Shown here: positions 24,885-37,549 of the stretch, piece after piece
How the letters are laid out: each line of letters begins with the position of its first letter
Numbering within the stretch: the stretch's first letter is position 1
DNA from: Macrotrachela quadricornifera
Lineage: Eukaryota > Rotifera > Eurotatoria > Philodinida > Philodinidae
NCBI GenBank assembly: GCA_022393335.1
Contig: JAJEKB010020933.1
Location: 249,030-313,029, forward strand
DNA: 64,000 nucleotides
Reading direction: 5' to 3'
The notes under the pieces: model-generated
Databases searched by the model: none
What the model was told of the DNA's origin: nothing
What the model saw: only the letters and a program-made list of their open reading frames with translations
Program-made: the position numbers and the translations under genes

Positions 24885-25581
24885 ATAAAAAAGACTTTGA
24901 TCATTGCATTGATGATAACATCAGTTTATGCAGCACAACAAGATCCAACAAATGTTCTTCATTATTTATTTTTTGATTCTGATCAAACTCATTTTAATTA
25001 TAGATCACTTGATTTGAATAGTCCATTAAGTGTCAATGATATTGAAAATCCTAAAACTATAAAATATTCTGTTGTACCATTAACATATGATCAAAATAAT
25101 AATCTTTTATCAACATTTAAAACAATTTTAAATACAATAGAAATCTCTTCAATATGGTAGATTTCAAAAATAATTATTTGTACATATAGAAACAAATTTT
25201 AGGAAGAGTAAATCACACTAAAGCAACACATATATCAAGTTATTGTCAATTTGTAGAAAATATTTTTTAATTATGATTGAAGATAATCATTTTATATATG
25301 TTGGTATTAATACAAGTAATTCAGATGTAATTGATTGAAAAGCAATAATCAATTTTCTTCCTACTAATATGAAATTTGATTATAAAACATTTAGAAAAAC
25401 TGATGGATTAACTTCTTCACTTGGAATATTAAATATAACATTACGTAGAATTAGTAAAGTTGTTGGAATTATTGCTCAATATTCTGAGAATTATGTTACT
25501 TCACTTTCAGTATATGATATTGTTCAAAATATATATTATGCATCAAAGCAATTAAGTAATAAATATAATTTCGATACATAG
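24885..25581 (+). pseudogene. decayed gene for a small secreted protein
   Basis: The first frame reads (I)KKTLIIALMITSVYAAQQ, a textbook signal peptide, but the codon where ATG is expected (24885-24887) is ATA; the next Met is inside the hydrophobic core. The frame continues to a stop at 25158. Further pieces follow in shifted frames (GRVNHTKATHISSYCQFVENIF near 25200; DNHFIYVGINTSN near 25280, stop TGA near 25338; then an open stretch to 25581 ending SNKYNFDT). Together they suggest a protein of roughly 210-220 residues broken by start loss, stops and frameshifts. I do not recognise the family. Confidence 0.5.
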
Positions 25582-25589
25582 TTTGTCAA

Positions 25590-27680
25590 ATAACTTGTTC
25601 CTTAAACAAAAATTTATTTGATTATCGTTTAACTTTTATCTTGTAACTTTATTCGTATATCATTAAAATTTTTACTTTATTTCATAAAAAAATATAAATT
25701 TATATTGTCTATTTTCTAAAATGATACATTTGAAAAATAAATATTTGATTAATTTTATTTCTCATTCTATTAACAAATGTTTATATGAATGAATATGACA
25801 AATAATAATAATTGATCAGTGAATAATTCGAAATTTTTAAATATTTATCATTAAATAAATTGCAGAATAGATGTATCAATCAATTATACTTTGATAGTTA
25901 TCATCAGATTATCGAAGTAGCACAAATCTCAGATCGACCGAAAAGTTATGGTTAGAACTCAAATAACTTGTTTAGAAAGAAAGACTCTCAAATGTCGATA
26001 AATTGAAAAGATTTCTGAACAAAGAATTGATATGTCAATCCTAAATTGTTTGACTATTTGAAATGAAGACAGATTTTTCGATACATTTAATTCGAAGAGT
26101 GAGTAAAACTTATATTAATTCTTCTACTAGATAAGAAATAATATCTTTCCAAGTAGAATAAAAAATAACTTTGATATGAAATAACATCCCATCAGAAATA
26201 GAATTTATCAAAACAAATCCTAAAGACTTTTTTTGTCGGATTTCCAGAAGTATCAAATTATAAAATGTAATTTTTTATTCAATTTCTCGAGAAAAAAATG
26301 CGGTTTTGTCATCCTACTCATATTAATTATGGGTTATCAACATCAATAAATAACACATATATTAATAATTATAACATGTTTTATAATTTTATAATAAAAC
26401 CATTCCGGGAATTTTTTGAACATCCTACGTATTTAACAAATCCTGGATATGATACGGAAAATAAATATGTTATTGTTCATTTTGTGAACGATGAATAACT
26501 GATTATGCACTACTATTTTGCTTAGAATTTAATCGATGGGTTTTTTTTTATGAAAATTTTTAGACGATAAACAAACTTATTTCCAAACATTGAAAATATT
26601 TGAACCTGAATCAATAATTCGATACTACTACCACCTTTGAGAAATGATAATAATTAATAACAAATAAAAATTTTATTTTTTATATCAAATATTTCCTGAA
26701 CAAAATGCATAATCCATCACTCATTCTAAAATGAGATAAAATATAATTTTTATTATATTGTCTAATTTTCGATCAATTTCATTTTAACAAAAATTTAGAA
26801 TTTTCTTTGAATTTATGTAAGAACTGTTTCTCAATCAAATCTAAACACGTACTAATGAATTATCAATGAGGAAATTCTTCAATCCTCCTTTATACACACC
26901 AATGTAATGAAACATACTTTCAAAAAAATCATATAAAACTCTCTACAATAAAATTTTGTTTCATCATCAACTCTCGCAAGTTATCAACTTAGATAAGAAA
27001 TCTTGAATATCTAAACATTTGTGTACGAATATTTAATATGTCATTTTCTACTAAAAAATAAAAACGATCGATATATCAATTTATTACATTAGATTTTATC
27101 ATACCATTACAATTAATTGTTGATTTTTAATAGAAAATAATATTATGAAATATTTGAAAATAATTATTTTATTTATCATCAATAGTAGTTTTCTGTCAAG
27201 TAATATTATTGAAAATAAAAGTTGTCTTGAGTTTTAGTGTTATAAATATTGTTAAAAATCTTTTTCGACTATAATAAAAAATACTCTATTTCCTTTTTCT
27301 TTTGAATAAATTAAATTCGATAAACATTTAAATATAAATTGTTTTGGTTTGTGTTAATTAAAAAGTAATGATTAGAATTAATAATAGACTTTAGTGACTT
27401 TTTATAATAATTGAATTATATTTATAATCTATAGTAAATTTAATTGGTTAAATGTCATTACTTTATTAAGTAGAAAATATAAAAACAAATTTATAATAAA
27501 TAAAAATAGGGATGAGGAATGAGAAGATTGGTAATTTATTCAGCATACCTTCCAGAGTTTTGAATTGGTCTTTCAGTGGAGAAAATCTAAATGCATTCAG
27601 ATCTCTATAAACCTCATTATTAAAATGTCAGTTAATCATCCAAACATTTCTTTTATCCGTAGAAAAAATAAGTTCTACTC
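25590..27680. other. gene-free stretch, extremely AT-rich
   Basis: A short open frame at 26298-26498 (66 codons, plus) has no recognisable motif. Nothing else supported. Confidence 0.4.
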
Positions 27681-27689
27681 GACATTTTG

Positions 27690-28430
27690 AGGATACTGCT
27701 ACCGTAAAATAATATTTTTTAAGAAATAATGATATATTCTGAATGTGCATGGAATTGTCTATCATTCTGTATATTTTCATGTTTATCTAAATTGACATGA
27801 TAAAAGATAAATTGAATACAATGAAATCATCCTCATAGTCAGTTTTCTTCAGACTGGATTTAGTCTTTATCATCCTAAGTAGTTTTGAAGATTTTTATAA
27901 TAAGGTAATTACATATTGTTTGTCACAATGTAAATTGAAAACAATATATTAATATATAAGGTGATAAAGAATTTCAAACGCTAACAGAATGTATGATTGT
28001 TTTTTAAAAATCTGTTCCTGTAAAAATAATAATTTGAGAAGAAAAGAAAACAAATCAAGGAAAATAAGTGGATTTTTTGTATTTGTCAATTGAGGATACG
28101 CTCAATGTACTCAAATTATTTTTCAAAAAATAAATCCAAAGCAATAGATCAATGTATCGAATGTTAGAGAATTTCAAGCCCTTAAAGAATATGTAATTAC
28201 TTTTCTAAAAAACTGCTTTTATAGTGATGAAAATTTGCAAAAAGTCAGAATTTAGTCTGTAGGAATCTGACTATGAGGATGCTTCCATTGCATTTAATTT
28301 ATCTGTTACTCTGCAAATGAAGATAAACATTCAAATATGCAGATTGATAGAGAATTTCATGTACTTTCAGAATATATCATAAGTTTTTGAAGATATCATT
28401 TTACAATAATAATATCCTCAAAATAAAGTA
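27690..28430. mobile_element. foldback element with arms of about 270 bp
   Basis: Left arm about 27690-27960 and right arm about 28110-28430 are inverted copies; shared blocks include 'tttgaggata', 'gatatattctga', 'gcatcctcatagtcagat' and 'gtaattacatatt'. Divergence is considerable and no coding capacity is seen. Confidence 0.75.
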
Positions 28431-28439
28431 TAAAACTTT

Positions 28440-30280
28440 TTTTTTCTAAGGGCATATATTATACACAATGTTCCAAAAGTTTACCAAATAAGTTAATATA
28501 AATATTTCATATAATTTGATTGATAGTAAATTAATGAATATGATTCTCATGAATTGAAATAGATAAATTCCTTTTGTTGCAAATATAAGAGGAATCACTA
28601 TAGCAAGTTGATTTTGAAATTAATTTATTTTCGTTATTGATTATCATTTTGAATTCAATTAGACTTTTATATTGACGGATTAATAACTAAATTCAAAGAA
28701 CCCACTTTTTGTCATTGCCTAAATGAAATATTTTATTATAAAATTGATTTATTTTCATTGCAGTTTTTAATAAACTAACAAAATAGGTGGATATTAAGAT
28801 TTGAATTTAAAAATATATAAAAATAAATATTTTACTAAATTCTAATTATACTAAACATAATCTGGAAAGTTTTTTAAAATTATTGCTAAAGAAATCTATG
28901 AATACAATTTTCGTCGTCAATCTCAATTTTGATTAATTTTTGATTTTACATCTTATATTCATTTTATCTTAAAATTAATTTATACATTATCAAATCGTTT
29001 TTTGTATTAATAATAATATAAATTTTATCAAACTATAAAATCAGTTCATTCTCTATAATATAATCAAACAAATACTACATGATAATATTATCAATGATTC
29101 TTACATCTACTAAAAGTGATGGATCTCACTCTTTAATAATGTAGTGCTAAATATGTAATATCATTTGTCAAAGTTTCATAACATTTGCTTTTGTTGAACT
29201 TAAAAAAGGTGATTTATTGTAATTATTTTAACTGTGAAAATTTTCAGAAACATGTTTTCCTTAATGATCTATTTGAACTTAGATATAAAGATAGAAACTA
29301 TTTTTTATATTTATTATTAATTATTTAACAGTTTCGTACTCTACCTATTATCAACACTCATTTAGTTTAACAATGGAACACAAAACCAAAACATATATAG
29401 AAAACGAAAAAGATAAAGTCTACATACTTTCATCAACAAACTTATTTCTTCATGTTTGATATAGTTCCATATTATGATAATATATCTTTGTGAAAATATG
29501 TTGAGTACTTGAAACATATACGAAGAAATAAGAATATTTCAATTAAAAAGATAATCTTATTGAAATTTTTGATGAAACAATTTATTATATAAACCAAAAA
29601 GAATATCATCATTTTTAATCAAACCAATTGTTTTAATTAACAATTATAAACTACTCGATACAATCGAGAAATAAAATGATAAATATGAGCATTTATAAAT
29701 GTTCAACTGTTCTTATGATATCTTATAGGTAAAAAATTTATTATTTCATTTTCAATAAATTGTTAAAAATATGTTCATTTCAATATTATTTAGTAGATAG
29801 ATTTCTGTACACATTTAATCACTGATTTTTGTTAAAAATGTCATATTTATCTAATTCAAAGGTTACTATCTCTTTCGTCTCAAAATTATAAACTAAACGT
29901 ACAAATATCGTAAAAAAAACAAGGAGATTGACATACATGTGAAATGTGACGAAAGATAGACAAAATAAACATTATCTTACCTTCATATTAATCATGAGTG
30001 GTTTTCATAGAGATAAATAGAAAAACAAAACATTTTTTTCGTCGCTTCCTACTTTACCTTTGATTGCAACAGACAATCGTCTGTTTTGTTACCCATCAAT
30101 TATTTATCATTATTCAGGTTAATTATGCTTCATGATAAACATCCTATTTAAAAAAAATATGGTTTTTATCGAACTTTGGATTTTTCTCACTTCCTCCATA
30201 TAATCCTATATAAATCTAATGAAATGTGCATATGAAACATTGAGTTTTTATCATTATTTAATACATTCATTCAAATAGAA
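28440..30280. other. gene-free stretch, extremely AT-rich
   Basis: No open frames, repeats or RNA genes that I can support. Confidence 0.4.
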
Positions 30281-30286
30281 AATCTA

Positions 30287-30603
30287 ATGACTTATTATTC
30301 TCCATATTACAGTCAAACAACTCCAATGTATAATTATAATCCTTATGTTTATTCTGGATATGATAGAGGATCGCATCAAACGACAATGACATCTGGTAAG
30401 AAATTAATTTTAAAATAATAAGTATCAATATATATTTTTGTTTAGGAACATTATTTTCTAATAATAGTTATTATCATGATGATCAAAATAGTGGGTCAGG
30501 AGCTGGAAAAGAATTTTTCAAACTTGCAGGTACTGCTCTCAAATCTGGATTGGGTCTTATACCCACAATATTTAGTGCTGTTGGTGGTTTTGGTTTATTC
30601 TAA
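30287..30603 (+). CDS. small Tyr-rich protein with glycine-rich hydrophobic tail
   Basis: Two exons, 30287-30395 and 30446-30603, around a 50-bp intron (TCTG|GTAAG ... TTTGTTTAG|GAAC). Phases match and give 88 residues. Residues 1-30 are rich in Tyr (MTYYSPYYSQTTPMYNYNPY), the middle is polar (NNSYYHDDQNSGSG), and the last 33 residues form a Gly/Ala-spaced hydrophobic helix (GKEFFKLAGTALKSGLGLIP, then TIFSAVGGFGLF). No signal peptide. The exact splice signals and open second exon make it a real gene in my view. Function unknown; the tail could insert into or lie on membranes, and the Tyr-rich head resembles low-complexity assembly segments. Both points are inference. Confidence 0.7.
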
Positions 30604-30609
30604 AATAAT

Positions 30610-32530
30610 ATGATTATCATAAAAGAATATGTAAATTTAAAATTTTATTTTGTTTACTGTTTTAATATTAATAAATAACTTTAAGAATTTAATAGATTTC
30701 TTATTTTGCATTTCAATGCGAAGATTAAACTGTTTTTGTTTCTTTTATTAAAAAACACTAAAAATTTTCATACCATTGTTATTTGTACAACTCTATGATT
30801 GTGAATTTTTTTTAATTAGCGTGTTAGTAAATTGAAGGTATATACTTTGACAAATAAGTGTTTCTGTACGAGATTAAATGAGAAAACTTTATTTTGAAAA
30901 TTAAAACATAATATAAATATAAATAATATAAGTTTAGATAAAGAATGAATATAATGAAGATTAAAAATTGATTTTTGAATATATTCACAATTGTTATATA
31001 TAAAATTAGTTGTTCGAAGAGAGTGACGCTTAATTTTTCTTGCAGTTTTCAATTTAATTATCACAAATTTCGATATAAAAAAACGAACTCTATAAAAATT
31101 TGTCTTTTCGTCAGTGTTAGTATGAAGAAACGCAAGGTTCTCCGTAAATTTGAAAGAAAAGATACTATTTCAAAAATTAGCGTTCTCGAGATCTTCGCTA
31201 CAAAATTTTCAATGTAACTATTCTTGTTTTCGAGAAATCAATGATCATTTATCAAATTGATCAAGTAGTATATATTTATCTATCATTAACATTTTGTAAA
31301 TTTTTCTACTCTTATGATTAATATAATACACTAACTTATCTACATACTTCAAGTATCATTGATTTTTATTTTCTAATTTGCAAATATAAATTTCATATAT
31401 CTCTTTGTATTAATAGTTTTAATCGGATAAGTAAATATTTTCTATAATGTAACCAAAATCATGAAAAATTTGTTTGTCTTTTACAACTAATCATTGGATG
31501 AACAAGTTTTTCCTTTTTGTCCACAAAAAAATTAATGCAACAGTTTCATCTTGATTTGATAGTCGTATGATCCAGTTCGTAACCTATTTCTGACCATGTT
31601 CAACAAGTTCGTTTAATATTTTTTCAGCATCAATATAAAGGAGGGGAGGTTATAAGACCGTGAAATGACCCCTAGGACTTTTTATGCCAGGTCCCTTATT
31701 ATCTTCTATGAACTGAAAGATCTCATTAAGATAAGCATTTTTGATGACGGAACTTTTTATTTTTTCACGAACAAATAAAAAGTTTGAGAAACATCAATAT
31801 TCGATATTTTTGACCATAAATCGATTTGATGAGTAATGTGATAAAGTATATATATCAAAAGTATCATTAACAATTTATCATCATTTATTATAGGATATCC
31901 TTTATATCGGGTTGCTTCTGCACCATCCTGTAGATCATGTTTTATTCTTAATAATGTGACATTTATGAATGAATTCAAAACGATATATAAGGAGTTAAAC
32001 TTTAGAATAAATTAAAGAAGAGCATTATCAGAACAACCATTAAAACCATCATATTCATGATCAGGTATATTTAAGCAACTAGTCTTTCAAGATTCCAAAT
32101 TACAAAAATTAAGTGACAATAATCTTATTTTTCTATACATTTTAATTGACATGAAGAATCTAAAATAAAATGAGTTATCAAGATGATAATATAATTAGTT
32201 TGATTGCAATGAAAGAGATTTATAATTTTATCAACATTAATCTATGTTGTATATAGAATAGATTTCGAATTTTTAAACAAAGCTAGAAATTCAATTTTGT
32301 CTATAATATAAATGTAGAGCAACTGAATATACTTGTTAAAATGATGAATATAAAAAATATTTCCAGAATGCATTGGAGTAATCAAACGTGTATGTAAATA
32401 TCAAGCTCAACTGCAACCAGTCATTCTTTACAGGCCGAAGTATCAGATTTATTCTTGTATAAAATTATATTTGAAGATGTCAATAGATAATAAATTTAAA
32501 ACGTCTACTCCTTTTCCGCTTTCGCAGTGT
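30610..32530. other. gene-free stretch
   Basis: AT-rich. Open frames at 30816-31217 and 31757-31978 lack recognisable motifs and splice context. Confidence 0.35.
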
Positions 32531-32536
32531 TATGAA

Positions 32537-32710
32537 GACAAATTGCCATATCTGACCAAACTAGCTAAATGATTGTACTCAATACCTGCCACATTAGTGA
32601 ATATGAGGCGACAATTCAGCACCACTGGCCTTCTGGTAAATGAAAGACGATTGTCATTAAGCCGAGATACTGTTACTGAACGAATAAGATATTCATTCGT
32701 TATTCTATTA
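32537..32710 (+). pseudogene. hAT transposase C-terminal dimerisation region, remnant
   Basis: One frame reads KLPYLTKLAK*LYSIPAT, then LVNMRRQFSTTGLLVNERR, then LSLSRDTVTERI, with one in-frame TGA replacing the usual Trp. This matches the hAT C-terminal dimerisation block (LA..WL.IPATS...ER.FS..G......R..LS...V). It lies on the opposite strand and 31 kb from the hAT body at 351-1690, so it comes from a different insertion. Confidence 0.75.
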
Positions 32711-32831
32711 CATATATGATCACTTGGTATTTTCCTTTTCTGCCAATCACAACGTATACTGATGTCCTTGTTTGTAGTTAAACTAAATCAATCAAATCTA
32801 ATTTATTGAACGAGTAATAAGATCGATAACA

Positions 32832-33240
32832 ATGAACAGTGGCAATGTTGCAACAGCTTTTCGTCTCGCAGATGGTCTACGTCATCCATCACAAATCATC
32901 ATTGATTCACCATGCCTTAAGTCTGATTGATTGTTAGGATCGATTCGTCAATATGATGCTGTTTTAGCATTGCACCTTTATCGCGCTGGGTACTTATTGG
33001 CATTGATCTACCAAAATAATTTTGATCTTCCACCGCTTATCTTTATTGTTACCGGGACTGATCTGAGTGATTAGCAACTATCGAACAAATTGTCCGAAAA
33101 GTTCGTGGACTGGTTTGTTTTAGTTTTGAATGAAAAAAGTATGCAGAAAGTTTTTACAAAAATTTGCCCACTTGCTCTATTACTATCATTCAACAAAGTG
33201 TTCAAATTTTGCCATCGATCTCTGAACGATTGTCGGACAT
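32832..33240 (+). pseudogene. decayed glycosyltransferase, SenB/TIGR04348-like
   Basis: The reading begins MNSGNVATAFRLADGLRH (resembling 'GN..TA.R.A..LR'). It continues after an in-frame TGA with QYDAVLALHLYRAG and LPPLIFIVTGTDLSD, then, after a +1 shift near 33080, TIEQIVRKVRGLVCFSFE, and finally NLPTCSITIIQQSVQILP. The order GN..TA.R, ALH..R.A, P.I...TGTDL.D, then '.I.QSV' is that of the bacterial TIGR04348 glycosyltransferases, which include the selenosugar synthase SenB. At least two stops and one frameshift show it is dead. If right, it is a gene of bacterial type that later decayed. The family assignment rests on remembered motifs, so it is moderate. Confidence 0.45.
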
Positions 33241-33713
33241 GAACTCATATGCTCCGCATTCGCGTATCCAAACCCTTCTATTAACGAAGATATGTGTTGT
33301 ATCGAAAAGTACGGCGTATTAAAATCTTATCCTCAATTTAATTAAATAAATATTTTTAAAATACTATTATCTTTATCATACATGGAACGTGAAGGTTTAA
33401 TCTATAGGAACCTGTAAGTTTCAATAGCTTTCGATCGAATTCGACTCTTGGATTGGTTAATCTGGGTTCGTACGCGTATAAACAGCAAAATAAAAAGAGT
33501 ACGAAAAAGAATGATCAAACTGTGTATCTTAGTTATTTGATAATTGATGAGATATTTAGAAGAGCGAAATGTCTGACTAAAAACAAACTTCTTAATTTTA
33601 TTGATTATGCGAGTTTAAATAGAACGAAATACATAAAATATATACAATGAATAGAAAATGTTGATTATTTGCTTGCAACATTATAATATATATTGTTATA
33701 TAGTTGCTATGAT

Positions 33714-35317
33714 TTAAACTGGTGGAGATGGAGGTGGAAGTGGAGTAGTTATAATAGATGGAGGTGGAGGTGAAGGTGAATAACTACAATCGAAACCATT
33801 GTATCCATTGATACATGCACATAAACCATAGCCATAAGCTCCTAATGGTTGACATATACCTTGCGCTTCATTTGAGCATTGATTTTCACAATAAATAGTA
33901 GCTGTTTTATTGATATATTGTTCGAGTGCTTGCATAATATATTCTGCTTTTGTTTCAATATTTGTATCATTTGGAAAGCGTTGAGATGTAATTAAATCAA
34001 AGATAGATTGAATAGTATATTTAATTATGACTGGATTGTCTTGAACTGTATTGAACCATTCATTGAGCTTTTGTTTATCGTTGTACAAAGCACCACCTAA
34101 AAAGATTTTTTTAAAATTAACATATACAAAAAAAGTCATTTGAATCTATGTTGTTAGTCATAAAATAAAACTTACCAATCGTACTTGCCATTGATGATTT
34201 AACAAATTTTTGAAATGATTGAAGTTTACTTGAATTTTCTATCTCATTTTCATTGTAATTAAAATTGAATATTTTACTAAAAGATAAACCAACCATTTCT
34301 GAAGCACTAAATCCTTGCTGTTCGATTGGTGTTACTGATGATTTTTCTATCACCGTCAACATTTGTGCAATTCCACCTGAAAATTAGAATTTTTCATAGT
34401 CAAATATTCTTAATATCAAAGTTTACCTACCCAATAATAATTCAGTAATAAATGTAAAACCAAAATAATTGAATATATAATCTTGAATATATTTTTCTAT
34501 AGCAGGAGTATATGTTCCAGTTACAGGAAGATTTTCAATAACATAACGAAAATTATCGGATAATTCCAATTTTGGTGCAAATAATGATAATTTCACAGTA
34601 GATACTCGAGCATAGGTATGATAAACAATTGATTGATCTCGATAGATTTGATTCAACATATATGTTGATTGTCGAGACTGACCATAACTAGCAGAGATTG
34701 ACATTACAGGTGGAACCATTGGATTCGACAATATTATTGTACCACCAATACTCCAACTCATTCCTTCTGCTGTGCTTTCTTTTAACTCTTTTACATTAGA
34801 GATTTTCTGTGTTTTTTCACGTACTTCTGCCGATGGAATGCAATCAAGCTAAAAATTAATCGGTAATAGTAGATGGTTTATCAATGTTCTTACTTCAACA
34901 TGTTTAGGAATAAATTTTGTCGTACATGAACCTTTTGGTGGATTGGTATAATCTAGTTGAAAAATACTTCGACCGAACCCACTCATATGACAATCGCCGG
35001 TATAACAGACAGGATCACCGAGTATCTATGAAAATATCAAACAGAATGTTTTCTATACAAAATTAAAGACTCTTTTGTACAAATTATCTTACAGGATTAT
35101 ATCCTAATCCAATTTTGTTTGAATTGATTAGCCATTCTGGTTTTTCTATCTCTGTATTTTGTCGCATATTGAGATGTTGACCAACACGATTATAAATGTT
35201 CCAATGCTCCATTTCTTCCCATTCAGAATCATTAACAATTCTGTAAGAATATGATTTATTTAACATTACAATGACAATAAGTAAGAGAGCAATTGTAATC
35301 ATTTTTTGAAAATGCAT
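33714..35317 (-). CDS. secreted MACPF-EGF protein (perforin-like), 5 exons
   Basis: Exons 35317-35093, 35025-34894, 34848-34431, 34376-34176 and 34096-33714 join in phase to 452 residues; the introns are 67, 45, 54 and 79 bp (the 34431 edge may be off by one). Residues 1-25 are a signal peptide. The MACPF domain follows: an early LGYNP motif, the block TYARVSTVKLSLFAP, and the signature helix-strand YIFNYFGFTFITELLLGG around 244-262, where the family consensus has FGTHY/F. A six-cysteine EGF module spans 395-429 (C395, 399, 407, 418, 420, 429), followed by a proline-rich tail. MACPF proteins oligomerise on membranes, often as pores in immunity; MACPF followed by EGF is also the order in perforin. 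The target here is unknown. Head to head with the paralogue at 35707. Confidence 0.8.
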
Positions 35318-35706
35318 TATTGATTTTGAAATACAGCTTAGTATAAGAAATAAAATCGATTATTGAGACTTATTTATACTCCTTGTACTTCCTTCTCCGA
35401 TAGCATTAATTGCGCATATTATTTTTTATCATAAATCTTATTTTACGTATATATTTTAAAAAAATTCCAAGTAAAATTGCAGAAATGACGTTAGAGTAAA
35501 GAGATTAATCATTCGTATACTGCCTCAACTTTATGATAAAATTGTCAAGAAATTGCTTTTTTTATGAAGCATTTATACAAAAACTACTAAGATAAGTAAG
35601 AAAAAGAATCATATTACTAAATATTTGTATTCAAAAGTGGGTAGAAAATGCGTCGTATACACCCTATATATGTTGTGACAATTGTGCAATATTTTTATAT
35701 TAAAAG
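35318..35706. promoter_or_regulatory. shared divergent promoter region of the MACPF pair
   Basis: The 389 bp between the two start codons must hold both promoters. A TATA-like word 'ctatatat' lies about 35-40 bp before the plus-strand ATG (near 35669). On the minus side 'gtataaata' (about 35368-35376) lies about 55 bp before that ATG. No other motif is clear. Confidence 0.5.
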
Positions 35707-37045
35707 ATGAATTTCAAAAGTGTACTCTATTGCCTTTTTGTCCTAGTACGTGTAATTGATGCCTTTACGATCAAGTCTAATTCTAATGAAATGAACATGG
35801 ATTGGTTAATTAACAGTAACAAGATTGCACTTGGTTATAATCCATCACATGGAAATCCAATATGTTATTCAGGTGATTGTGTTATGAAAGGTTTTGGTGC
35901 TCCTGTGTTCAAACTGCAATATACCAAGCGTCCAATTGGTTCTTGTATAGGAACACTTTTACCTGAACATATCGAAGTAAAGAGAACACATCTAATTTTT
36001 AAGATGTTGTATTAATGCATTGTCTTTCTTTTAAAAAATAACAGGCTACCTGTATACCAGCATCTGAAGTACGTGCAAAGACGGAAAAGATCAGTACATT
36101 CTATGAATATAAAGAAAGTTATCGTAAAAGCGAAAGTTCAGGTATTAATTTGGGAATAATTAGTTTTGGCTCATCTGATGAGACATCATGGATGCTCGAC
36201 AATATTTATAAATACAATTATACAATGTATTATACATATGTACGCATATCATTTGTGAAATTAATGCTTTTTGCACCTCGTTTGGATTTAACTGAGGAAT
36301 TCCGAGCTGCTATTGCTGCTATACCATGTTGTCATGTTGGATGTGAAACAACTGAATCATATATTAGAAAATCAATTTTCGATCAGTTTGGATATACTTA
36401 TCTCAATGAAATTTTACTTGGTAATTTTTTTTTATATAGTTGTTCAATTCGTCTATATTCTTCGGTATATAGACATCATCATCAATAATGTTAATTTTAT
36501 TTTCAGGTGGAGTAGCTCAACAATTAATCACGATTAACAGCTCGGATATTGAAAAAATCTATGAAGAAGGATACAACAGTGCAAGTCAAGCAGGTATTTC
36601 ATTTGGTATTTCTTTCGGAACATCGGAAAGTGAATCTCATAATAAAGGAAATCATACTAAATTTATGAAATATGTTAAAAATATATATGCATCAACAGCA
36701 GGTGGTCAACCATTCGATAATTCAATACAAAATGAAACAACACTATTGAATGAATGGTTCAAGACCGTACCTAATAATCCAGTAATTACACAAATGAGAA
36801 TGACAAAATTATCAGAATTACTTACGAAAGAAAGATTTCCTAACGATACTCAGATCGAAGACAAAGCACGACTTATAGAATTGGTTTGGGCAAAATATGA
36901 TGGAAATCAGATGCTTGCCAAATGTGTTAATGATTGTACGAGTCCATGTCAAGGACGATGTGTACCTACAGGTTACTTTCAGTTTGGTTTGTGTGTCTGT
37001 CAGACTGGTTTTACTGGACATGATTGTTCAACGAGAATATTTTAA
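35707..37045 (+). CDS. secreted MACPF-EGF protein (perforin-like), 3 exons
   Basis: Exons 35707-35976, 36045-36420 and 36507-37045 join in phase to 394 residues; the introns are 68 and 86 bp. A signal peptide covers about 1-19 (cleavage after VIDA). It is a clear paralogue of the neighbouring minus-strand gene: WLINSNKIALGYNP, CYSGDC, TYVRISFVKLMLFAPRLDL, MACPF signature FDQFGYTYLNEILLGG near 203-217, and ERFPNDTQIE. The EGF module spans 355-389 with seven cysteines (C355, 359, 363, 367, 378, 380, 389), one more than the usual six. It ends soon after the EGF, lacking the proline-rich tail of the neighbour. Two introns of the neighbour are absent. Likely secreted or surface-acting pore-family protein; partner and target unknown. 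Confidence 0.8.
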
Positions 37046-37549
37046 TGTCGATTGTAATTATATTGTATATTTTCTTTGAAATTAAAAATTAAGCGGAAGA
37101 GTGTAAACGAAATAAATTCCGTATCGATATTTTCAACCATTTTATCTATAAATATTTCTTGTTTGTATTTTTTTGATACTACTATAGGGACCAACTGAAG
37201 TTATTTCTCTTATTAATAGACCAACTTTAAAAATAGTAAACTATGTGTTATGATAATTAAAAACATGAAATACTCGTTTTCTTTTTCGGGTTAAAAACTT
37301 GTTTTTCGATTAAAAAAAATTTTAAATGCCAAAGACAAACAGAAAAATACTTTGAAAACATCATTAAATTAAATAAAAATTTATTTCAATGATTGCTGCA
37401 GTGTTCTTCGTCTGAGATTGAATATATTATGGGAACAAATTAAATGACTTATAGGATAGATTAAATTACTAAGAAAAAAAATGTATAAATGATCAGTTTT
37501 TCAAACAGAAGACCAGTAAAAAATTTAGAGCCTTGCGGTAAATTCTTGA

